Positions 7,158-12,610 of a stretch of DNA of 12,610 nt are shown here, piece after piece. The notes beneath the pieces were generated by a model, which did no database searches, had not been told where the DNA came from, and saw only the letters and a list, made by a program, of their open reading frames with translations. The DNA is from an uncultured Flavobacteriales bacterium (lineage in GTDB: Bacteria; Bacteroidota; Bacteroidia; Flavobacteriales_E; Vicingaceae): positions 1-12,610 of the forward strand of contig CALALS010000055.1 in assembly GCA_937925525.1 (NCBI GenBank), written 5' to 3'. Numbering within the stretch: position 1 is the first letter of the stretch; every line of letters begins with the position of its first letter. The position numbers were made by a program, and so were the translations under genes.

Positions 7158-8492
7158 ATGGTTAAAACCAAGAAGAAAAGAATCTACGTGTTAGATACTT
7201 CAGTCCTTTTACATGATCACAACGCACTAATTTCCTTTGAAAAAAACGATGTAGCCATTCCAATCTCAGTTTTGGAAGAATTGGATAAGTTTAAAATTGG
7301 TAGCGATACCAAAAACTATTCAGCTCGTGAAGTCATTCGGTTTTTAGATAATATTACTGAAGATGAGGTATTAGATAAATGGATAAAGATTGGCGAAGCT
7401 GACTTAGGAAGAATTAAAATTGTAATTCCTAGCGGTAAGCTAAAAGTGGATGCTGAAAAGGTGTTTGATAAAACTAAAAACGACCACAAGATTATTAATG
7501 CAGCTCTTCAAATTGCCGAAGAAGAAAAAACAACTGAGGTGGTATTGGTTTCTAAAGACATCAACCTTCGTTTAAAAGCCAGGGCATTGAACCTACCGGC
7601 CGAAGATTATGAAACGGGAAAGGTAAACGAAGCCATTGATTTACAAAAGGGAATTTCCAATATTGAGAATTTGGATTCTGAAATCATCAATGAAATATTC
7701 CGCAAAAACTTTATTGAAGACACCAGTTTCTTAGGTGAAGAAAAGATAAATAACCGATTTTATATTTTGAAGAATGGCACTGCTTCTACCTTAGCGTATT
7801 ATAATCCGTTTGAAGACAGAGTTGACAGAGTGGAGAAAACCTATTCCTTTGGTATTAAACCCAAAAATGCTGAGCAGGCTTTTGCCTTACATGCTATCAT
7901 GAACCCTGATATTCGTCTCGTATGTTTACAAGGAGTGGCAGGAACAGGAAAAACTTTATTGGCATTGGCAGGCTCGTTAGAGCAACGAAACAATTATGAC
8001 CAGATTATTTTAGCTCGTCCTATTATACCGCTTAGCAATAGAGACCTTGGTTTTCTTCCCGGGAATGTAGATGATAAAATACGTCCGTACATGGAACCGC
8101 TTTTCGATAATTTAAAATTTATTAAAAGCCAGTACAAAGAAAACGAGAAGAAAAGTAAACTGATTGACGAACTTGAGAAAGACGAAAAATTAAAGATTAT
8201 TCCATTGGCTTACATAAGAGGTAGAAGTTTTTCTAACATTATGTTTATTATTGATGAGGCACAAAATCTCACACCTCACGAAGTAAAGACAATTATTACC
8301 AGAGCCGGTGAAGGAACTAAAATCATATTCACAGGTGATGTGTATCAAATAGACACACCTTATTTAGATGCTCAAAGTAACGGGCTTTCTTACTTAATAG
8401 ATAAGCTAAAAGGCAATCGTTTGTTTGCACATGTCAAGCTTGAAAGAGGAGAACGTTCTGAGTTGGCTAATCTGGCGAATGAGTTATTGTAG
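7158..8492 (+). CDS. PIN-PhoH fusion protein (PhoH2-type RNA-processing ATPase)
   Basis: 444 residues with two domains. The N-terminal PIN nuclease domain (about 8-150) begins YVLDTSVLLHD, placing the first conserved acidic residue at Asp13. Further acidic residues are present at LEELD (39-43) and SKDINLR (132-138), as expected of an active PIN fold. The C-terminal PhoH ATPase domain (about 235-444) has Walker A GVAGTGKT at 259-266, ARPIIPL at 286-292 and Walker B IIDEAQN at 364-370. It also has FTGDVYQID near 391 and the closing LERGERSELANLANELL. Studied PhoH2 proteins combine ATP-dependent RNA unwinding with sequence-specific RNA cleavage; that activity is assumed here from the family. Cytoplasmic, no signal peptide. 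The ATG follows an A-rich leader with no perfect TAnnTTTG nearby (the closest, TAATTTG around 7133-7139, is one base short). A hairpin terminator follows. Confidence 0.95.
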   Translation: MVKTKKKRIYVLDTSVLLHDHNALISFEKNDVAIPISVLEELDKFKIGSDTKNYSAREVIRFLDNITEDEVLDKWIKIGEADLGRIKIVIPSGKLKVDAEKVFDKTKNDHKIINAALQIAEEEKTTEVVLVSKDINLRLKARALNLPAEDYETGKVNEAIDLQKGISNIENLDSEIINEIFRKNFIEDTSFLGEEKINNRFYILKNGTASTLAYYNPFEDRVDRVEKTYSFGIKPKNAEQAFALHAIMNPDIRLVCLQGVAGTGKTLLALAGSLEQRNNYDQIILARPIIPLSNRDLGFLPGNVDDKIRPYMEPLFDNLKFIKSQYKENEKKSKLIDELEKDEKLKIIPLAYIRGRSFSNIMFIIDEAQNLTPHEVKTIITRAGEGTKIIFTGDVYQIDTPYLDAQSNGLSYLIDKLKGNRLFAHVKLERGERSELANLANELL

Positions 8493-8500
8493 TAAATAAA

Positions 8501-8527
8501 AAAGCCCTCCGCTATGCGGAAGGCTTT
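8501..8527. terminator. Bidirectional intrinsic terminator between convergent genes
   Basis: AAAGCC-C-TCCGC (8501-8512), loop TAT, then GCGGA-A-GGCTTT (8516-8527). This forms an 11-pair stem with one C/A mismatch, 9 nt after the phoH-family stop and 20 nt beyond the stop of the convergent cysteine-rich gene. Read on the minus strand the stem is followed by a clean T-run (GGCTTTTTTATTT), giving a strong terminator for the cysteine-rich gene. On the plus strand the tail is only TTTAAATAAATAATTT, so termination of the PhoH transcript is likely weaker. Confidence 0.85.
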
Positions 8528-8547
8528 AAATAAATAATTTCTAACTA

Positions 8548-8928
8548 TTAATTCTTTTTTGGGGTAGTAGCAGCTTTTGTAGGAGTAGCTTGTTCGTTTA
8601 CGGCAGGAACTCCTTCCTCAGTAATTGCAATTTTTCTTGTACCACCACCTTCAGTAGTAGTAGAGCTTCCTGTTGCCGGGTCAACTTTTGTTTTATCAGC
8701 ACAACATGCTTTAGTGCAATCTTTTGAACAAGCATGAGCATCTGCTTTTGAAGTAGCTTTTGCATCAGTTGCTGTTCCTTTTTTGCAACAAGCTTTTTTG
8801 CTGTCTTTAGAGCATTTGTGTTCAGTTTTTACTTCACTTTTAGTAGTAGTTGCTGTTTGAGCGTTACTTGTAAAAGCAAATCCTGCCATTAAAGCAACAA
8901 AGAATGATAATTTTAATATAGATTTCAT
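8548..8928 (-). CDS. Small secreted cysteine-repeat protein, function unknown
   Basis: 126 residues with a clear signal peptide (MKSILKLSFFVALMAGFAFT, cleavage probably near SNA-QT at 23/24), so it is exported to the periplasm or beyond. I do not recognise the family. The mature part is low in hydrophobics and rich in Lys, Thr and Ala. It contains two copies of a motif 28 residues apart: HKCSKDSKKACCKK (37-50) and HACSKDCTKACCAD (65-78), consensus HxCSKDxxKACC. All seven cysteines (39, 47, 48, 67, 71, 75, 76) lie in or beside these repeats, each with a leading His. That arrangement suggests metal binding or a disulfide-bonded mini-domain; this is inference. The Thr/Pro/Lys-rich C-terminus has no sorting signal I can name. 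It has its own promoter and terminator, so it is a single-gene unit downstream of pckA. Confidence 0.8.
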   Translation of the reverse strand: MKSILKLSFFVALMAGFAFTSNAQTATTTKSEVKTEHKCSKDSKKACCKKGTATDAKATSKADAHACSKDCTKACCADKTKVDPATGSSTTTEGGGTRKIAITEEGVPAVNEQATPTKAATTPKKN

Positions 8929-8964
8929 GTTTTTTTGTTTTAGTTATTAGTGTTTAATGTGTAA

Positions 8965-8972
8965 CAAAGTTA
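8965..8972 (-). promoter_or_regulatory. Promoter -7 element for the cysteine-repeat gene
   Basis: On the minus strand this reads TAACTTTG, an exact TAnnTTTG match, 36 nt before the ATG at 8928 and after the end of pckA. The leader that follows is A-rich and has no Shine-Dalgarno sequence. No well-spaced -33 TTG is visible. It implies transcription separate from pckA. Confidence 0.6.
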
Positions 8973-9008
8973 ATGCCAATTATTCAATTGTGCTAATTAA
9001 TTTTAAAA

Positions 9009-10622
9009 TTATACGCTGGCAGCTACTTTTGGTGCTCCCGATAGTATTTCATCATTAGCTATTTCAGCATATTTTTCAAAATTCTTTACAAACTTTTCGG
9101 CTAGACTATTAGCTGTTTTTTCGTATGCTGCTTTATCTGCCCAAGTATTAATTGGATTTAATACTTCAGTTGGAACGTCAGGGCAAGTAGTTGGCATATC
9201 TAATCCAAAAATAGGGTGCTTTTCAAACTCTACATTGTCTAACTTTCCTTCTAATGCAGCAGTAATCATAGCTCTGGTTAACGGCAGCTTCATTCTTTTA
9301 CCTGTGCCATAAGCGCCACCTGACCAGCCGGTGTTAATTAACCAAACTCTTACTTGATGTTTTTTCATTTTTTCACCTAACATCTCAGCATATTTTGAAG
9401 GATGTAACGGTAAAAACGGAGCTCCAAAACAAGCGGAGAAAGTAGTGGTTGGTTCTGTAATTCCTGCTTCCGTACCTGCCACTTTAGCAGTATATCCTGA
9501 AATAAAATGATACATGGCTTGTGCAGGACTTAACTTGGAAATAGGAGGGAAAACTCCAAATGCATCACAAGTTAAGAAGAAAATGTTTTTAGGGATATCG
9601 CCCACTGAAGGCTCAACAATATTATCGATATGATGAATAGGATAGCTTACACGGGTATTTTGTGTAATACTTGCATCATCATAATCAACTTCTTTAGAAT
9701 TTTCTTTAAAGGCAATGTTTTCCAATAAAGCTCCGTATTTAATGGCTGCATAAATCTGTGGCTCGGTTTCAGCAGAAAGATTAATCGTTTTTGCATAACA
9801 TCCACCTTCAAAGTTAAATACTGAGTTTTCTGCCCATCCATGCTCATCATCACCTATTAGTCTTCTGTTAGGGTCACTAGATAGAGTAGTTTTTCCTGTG
9901 CCCGATAAACCAAAAAAGATGGCTGTATCTCCATCTTTTCCAATATTTGCACTACAGTGCATTGATAATACATTTTTCTCAGTTGGTAAAACAAAGTTTA
10001 ACACTGAGAAAATTCCCTTCTTCATTTCTCCGGTGTAACCTGTACCACCAATCAAGATGGTCTTTTTCTTAAAATTCAGAATGGCGAAATTATGGTTCTT
10101 AGTGCCGTCAATTTCAGGTGTTGCTTTAAAACCCGGAGCGGCAACAATGGTCCAGTCTTCGTTAAAGTTTTTAATTTCTTCTTGTTTAGGTCTTAAAAAC
10201 ATGTTGTAACAAAACAGGTTGGCAAAAGGCGTTTCCGTAATTACCCTGATGTTAAGTCTGTAATCGTTATCAGCACAAGCGTAAGCATCTCTAACATAAA
10301 CTTCTTTACCTGAAAGGTAAGCGGTAACTCTGTTATAAAGTGCGTCAAATTTATCAGCATCAAAGGCACTATTTACATCTCCCCACCATACTTTGTCTGC
10401 GGTAACATCATCTTTTACCACATATCTGTCTTTTGGAGCTCTTCCGGTAAATTCTCCGGTTTCAATAGCTAATGCTCCTGTGCTGGAAAGAGAGCCTTCA
10501 CCTCTCAAAATAGTATCCTCTATTAATTCAGAAGGATCTAAATTCCAGTAGGCTGCCGCAACGTTTCCTAATCCGTACTTACTTATCGAAGCATTATCTG
10601 CTTTTAATCCAAATTCGTTCAT
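9009..10622 (-). CDS. pckA: Phosphoenolpyruvate carboxykinase (ATP)
   Basis: Converts oxaloacetate and ATP to phosphoenolpyruvate, CO2 and ADP, the entry step of gluconeogenesis. In some Bacteroidota and other anaerobes it can run in the carboxylating direction. At 537 residues it has the usual length of the ATP-dependent family. Visible motifs are FTGRAPKDRY (58-67, substrate-binding Arg) and GGTGYTGEMKKGIFSVLNF from 192 (metal-binding Lys at 201-202). They continue with MHCSAN (221-226, His222 at the metal site), P-loop GLSGTGKTTLS (238-248) and the kinase-2 region RLIGDDEHGWAEN (254-266). The last carries the Asp residues that bind metal. All key residues are intact. The ATG at 10622 has an A/T-rich leader. 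A degenerate -7 element (GACATTTG on the minus strand, 10659-10652) lies about 30 nt upstream. The divergent rho gene shares the 312-base upstream region, which holds a strong palindrome. Confidence 0.98.
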   Translation of the reverse strand: MNEFGLKADNASISKYGLGNVAAAYWNLDPSELIEDTILRGEGSLSSTGALAIETGEFTGRAPKDRYVVKDDVTADKVWWGDVNSAFDADKFDALYNRVTAYLSGKEVYVRDAYACADNDYRLNIRVITETPFANLFCYNMFLRPKQEEIKNFNEDWTIVAAPGFKATPEIDGTKNHNFAILNFKKKTILIGGTGYTGEMKKGIFSVLNFVLPTEKNVLSMHCSANIGKDGDTAIFFGLSGTGKTTLSSDPNRRLIGDDEHGWAENSVFNFEGGCYAKTINLSAETEPQIYAAIKYGALLENIAFKENSKEVDYDDASITQNTRVSYPIHHIDNIVEPSVGDIPKNIFFLTCDAFGVFPPISKLSPAQAMYHFISGYTAKVAGTEAGITEPTTTFSACFGAPFLPLHPSKYAEMLGEKMKKHQVRVWLINTGWSGGAYGTGKRMKLPLTRAMITAALEGKLDNVEFEKHPIFGLDMPTTCPDVPTEVLNPINTWADKAAYEKTANSLAEKFVKNFEKYAEIANDEILSGAPKVAASV

Positions 10623-10651
10623 TTTTTAATTTTTAGTTTAAAAATAGGCTA

Positions 10652-10659
10652 CAAATGTC
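10652..10659 (-). promoter_or_regulatory. Possible degenerate promoter -7 element for pckA
   Basis: The minus strand reads GACATTTG, one mismatch (G for the first T) from TAnnTTTG, with 29 nt between it and the pckA ATG, a spacing like that of the other genes here. A single mismatch in a short motif in AT-rich DNA is weak evidence. Confidence 0.3.
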
Positions 10660-10717
10660 GCCTTTTTTTTGGATTCGATAAAAATTTAATAGCATTGATT
10701 TTAAACAATTTTAACCC

Positions 10718-10746
10718 CTAAACAGTACTGTTTTTCAGTAGTTTAG
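10718..10746. promoter_or_regulatory. Palindrome nested in a hairpin, candidate operator
   Basis: AAACAGTACTGTTT (10720-10733) is a perfect 14-base palindrome. The same DNA can instead fold as a larger hairpin: CTAAAC-AG-TACTG (10718-10730), loop TTTTT, then CAGTA-GTTTAG (10736-10746). This gives 11 paired bases with a two-base AG bulge. It lies about 100 nt upstream of pckA and about 190 nt upstream of rho. There is no adjacent U-run suited to a terminator and its stem is AT-rich, so a binding site for a dimeric regulator is more likely than a terminator. The bound regulator is unknown. Confidence 0.5.
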
Positions 10747-10809
10747 AATACTTTTCAAGAGTGGTGTTAAAAAAAACGAAAATAGCGGTAGTTAAATAAA
10801 AAATATTCG

Positions 10810-10817
10810 TATTATTG
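10810..10817 (+). promoter_or_regulatory. Possible promoter -7 element for rho
   Basis: TATTATTG has one mismatch to TAnnTTTG and is followed by CACC. It would give rho a leader of roughly 110 nt. TACTTTTC at 10749-10756 and TATCTTTT at 10857-10864 are equally close to consensus, so the choice is uncertain. Confidence 0.25.
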
Positions 10818-10934
10818 CACCACAAAAGCACAGAAATCAATATTTTTTCCCGCTTTTATCTTTTTCAAATCAAGTTTACTTAATGTTTTTATATAATTTC
10901 TATCGTTAACCCTTATATCTTATTTAATTAAATC

Positions 10935-12610
10935 ATGCTTGACATATCCCAGTTGAACCAGATGAAATTGTCTGAGTTGAAAGATGTTGCTCAACAAATT
11001 GGAATCCAAACAAAAGACTTAAAAAAACAAGAAATAGTTTTTAAAATACTTGACGAACAAGCTGCAAACCCAAAGGTTGTTCAATCTATTACTAAAAATA
11101 TGAATACAGAAAACGAAAATCAGGAGCAACCTGAAGAAAAGAAAAAAAGAACCAGAATTAAGAAGGTAGAAAAGGTGGAAGCTTCTAAAAAGCAGCCGGA
11201 ACTATTTAGTGATGATACCTCTAAAAAAGAGGATACGCCACAAAAGGAAGATAAAAAACCTGAGTCTGTAAAAGCAGAGGAAAAGAAAGAAGCTGCCCCT
11301 AAAGAAGATAAAAAAGAAGTTGCTGCTGAGTCTCCAAAAGCAGAAGCAAAAAAAGAAGAGGCTGAACCTAAAGCTGATACATCTAAGAATGATGGCAATA
11401 AGGCAGATAAAACTTCTGCTCCGTCAAATGACAAGCATAATAACAACAATAATAACGGCAACTCTAACAATGGTGATAAACGACATCATCATGATAAATC
11501 AAAACATGCTGAGCCGCTCTACAACTTTGATGATATTATTATAGTAGAAGGCGTTTTGGAAATTATGCCTGACGGTTATGGTTTCTTGCGTTCGTCTGAC
11601 TATAACTATTTAAATTCTCCTGATGACGTTTACGTTTCTCAATCTCAAATTAAATTATTGGGACTTAAAACAGGTGATACGGTTAAAGGAAGTATTCGTC
11701 CGCCAAGAGAAGGAGAGAAGTATTTTCCGCTATTAAAAGCAGAAGCGATTAACAATTGCAAGCCGGATGTTGTAAGAGAAAGAATTCCTTTTGAATATTT
11801 AACACCGCTTTTCCCTGAAGAAAAATTTACACTAGACCATCCAAACCAAACCTTGGCAAGTAGAGTAATTGATTTATTTACACCTATTGGTAAAGGACAA
11901 AGAGGTTTGTTTGTATCTCAACCTAAAACAGGTAAAACCACATTATTAAAAGAAATTGCAAATGCCATTGCTTATAATCATCCTGAATGTTACATGATTG
12001 TCTTGTTGATTGATGAGCGACCGGAAGAGGTAACAGATATGGCAAGAAGCGTAAATGCAGAAGTAGTGGCTTCTACTTTTGACGAACCTGCCGATAAGCA
12101 TGTGAAACTAGCCAATATTGTGTTAGAAAAAGCAAAAAGAATGGTAGAGTGCGGACATGATGTAGTAATTTTATTAGACTCTATCACCAGGTTGGCAAGA
12201 GCGTATAATACCGTTTCACCTGCATCGGGTAAAGTATTATCGGGTGGTGTAGATGCTAACGCATTACACAAGCCAAAACGTTTCTTTGGTGCTGCCAGAA
12301 AAATTGAAAATGGCGGTTCGTTAACTATTTTGGCGACTGCATTAACTGAAACAGGTTCTAAAATGGATGAGGTAATCTTTGAAGAATTTAAAGGAACCGG
12401 TAACATGGAGCTTCAGTTAGACAGAAAATTATCAAACAGAAGAGTTTATCCTGCTATCGATATTATTGCATCAGGTACCAGAAAAGAAGACTTGTTATTG
12501 CCTAAAGAAGTTACTCAACGTATGTGGATTTTAAGAAACCATATTGGTGATATGAATTCGTTGGAAGCAATGGAATTCATTAAAGACCGAATGAGTAAAA
12601 CCAAAGATAA
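10935..12610 (+). CDS. rho: Transcription termination factor Rho, 3'-truncated by the window edge
   Basis: Hexameric RNA-dependent ATPase that loads on unstructured transcripts and releases RNA polymerase. 558 codons are visible without a stop; the end (FIKDRMSKTKD) is close to the normal C-terminus, so perhaps 10-15 residues are missing. The first 45 residues form the Rho_N helical domain (beginning MLDISQLNQMKLSELKDVA). Residues about 56-192 are a low-complexity Lys/Glu/Ala segment that becomes Asn-rich and then His-rich. The RNA-binding cold-shock-like domain starts near 193, with DGYGFLR at 213-219. The ATPase domain follows, with Walker A PKTGKTT at 330-336, DERPEE at 360-365, Walker B/LLDSITRLARAYN around Asp415 and the R/Q-loop region GTGNMELQLDRKLSNRR. 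The long insert is a feature of Bacteroidota and some actinobacterial Rho proteins. The ATG at 10935 matches the usual N-terminus. Confidence 0.97.
   Translation, partial: MLDISQLNQMKLSELKDVAQQIGIQTKDLKKQEIVFKILDEQAANPKVVQSITKNMNTENENQEQPEEKKKRTRIKKVEKVEASKKQPELFSDDTSKKEDTPQKEDKKPESVKAEEKKEAAPKEDKKEVAAESPKAEAKKEEAEPKADTSKNDGNKADKTSAPSNDKHNNNNNNGNSNNGDKRHHHDKSKHAEPLYNFDDIIIVEGVLEIMPDGYGFLRSSDYNYLNSPDDVYVSQSQIKLLGLKTGDTVKGSIRPPREGEKYFPLLKAEAINNCKPDVVRERIPFEYLTPLFPEEKFTLDHPNQTLASRVIDLFTPIGKGQRGLFVSQPKTGKTTLLKEIANAIAYNHPECYMIVLLIDERPEEVTDMARSVNAEVVASTFDEPADKHVKLANIVLEKAKRMVECGHDVVILLDSITRLARAYNTVSPASGKVLSGGVDANALHKPKRFFGAARKIENGGSLTILATALTETGSKMDEVIFEEFKGTGNMELQLDRKLSNRRVYPAIDIIASGTRKEDLLLPKEVTQRMWILRNHIGDMNSLEAMEFIKDRMSKTKD

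Larger units (their letters stand above)
10623..10934. other. Divergent intergenic region between pckA and rho
   Basis: This 312-base AT-rich gap holds no reading frame that I would call a gene. It carries the start signals of both divergent genes. Towards pckA there is one near-consensus -7 element (GACATTTG, minus strand, 10652-10659). Towards rho there are only one-mismatch candidates: TACTTTTC (10749-10756), TATTATTG (10810-10817, followed by CACC) and TATCTTTT (10857-10864). A 14-base perfect palindrome nested in a hairpin lies at 10718-10746. The remaining 110-180 bases before rho form a long U/A-rich leader, which could matter for control of rho; I see no recognisable riboswitch. Confidence 0.6.

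Noticed and set aside
8998..9011. TAATTTTAAAATTA, a 14-base palindrome over the pckA stop, as a terminator
   Set aside because: It is made only of A and T, so the stem would be very weak; symmetry of this kind is expected by chance in such AT-rich DNA.
11438..11474. AAT/AAC triplet run as a phase-variable repeat
   Set aside because: The repeat unit is three bases inside rho, so slippage would change only the Asn count and not the frame.
11120..11544. Ser/Leu-rich minus-strand frame (11120-11470) and Lys/Met/Ile-rich plus-strand frame (11320-11544)
   Set aside because: Both are by-products of the low-complexity A/G-rich DNA encoding the Rho insert; frame and motifs clearly favour rho.
11990..12406. 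Open frame of 138 codons on the minus strand
   Set aside because: It is antisense to the Rho ATPase domain, with no start signal or recognisable protein.
1..12610. Defence island, CRISPR, phage or insertion sequence
   Set aside because: There is no spaced direct-repeat array, no integrase or transposase, no terminal inverted repeats with target duplications, and no tRNA; the genes are mostly core housekeeping genes.

Overview
This is an AT-rich stretch of what looks like an ordinary bacteroidotal (Bacteroidota) chromosome. Three things support that assignment. Several gene starts are preceded by the TAnnTTTG -7 element typical of the phylum, and most lack Shine-Dalgarno sequences. The Rho factor has a long low-complexity insert like those of Bacteroidota. 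A DUF4924 protein and a membrane-anchored OmpH/Skp-like protein, both typical of the phylum, sit side by side. Class and genus cannot be fixed from the sequence. I see no phage, transposon, CRISPR, tRNA or rRNA.

Layout. Bases 1-4872 (+): the nearly complete 3' part of argS (arginyl-tRNA synthetase), then ffh (SRP GTPase) behind its own promoter, then folD (one-carbon metabolism) 8 nt later, then two small unnamed genes of 76 and about 187 residues that are closely packed and overlap by one base. Bases 4873-6201 (+): a promoter and an imperfectly duplicated gene-start segment, then a membrane-anchored OmpH/Skp-like coiled-coil protein translationally coupled (ATGA overlap) to a DUF4924 protein. 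Bases 6198-7040 (-): a ten-helix EamA/DMT transporter whose stop codon overlaps the DUF4924 stop. Bases 7158-8492 (+): a PIN-PhoH fusion (RNA-processing ATPase/nuclease family). Bases 8501-8527: a bidirectional hairpin terminator. Bases 8548-8928 (-): a small secreted cysteine-rich protein with two copies of a CSKDxxKACC motif. Bases 9009-10622 (-): ATP-dependent phosphoenolpyruvate carboxykinase (pckA). Bases 10623-10934: a 312-base divergent intergenic region with a striking palindrome/hairpin. Bases 10935 to the window end (+): rho, truncated only at its extreme C-terminus.

How the genes relate: most are housekeeping genes for translation (argS), protein targeting (ffh), folate metabolism (folD), gluconeogenesis/anaplerosis (pckA), transcription termination (rho) and probably RNA metabolism (phoH). 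They look like neighbours in several short transcription units, not one dedicated system. I do not see a convincing undescribed multi-gene system. The items most worth a second look are the Rho low-complexity insert, the cysteine-repeat secreted protein, the palindrome between pckA and rho, the duplicated start region before the OmpH-like gene, and the unnamed gene pair after folD.
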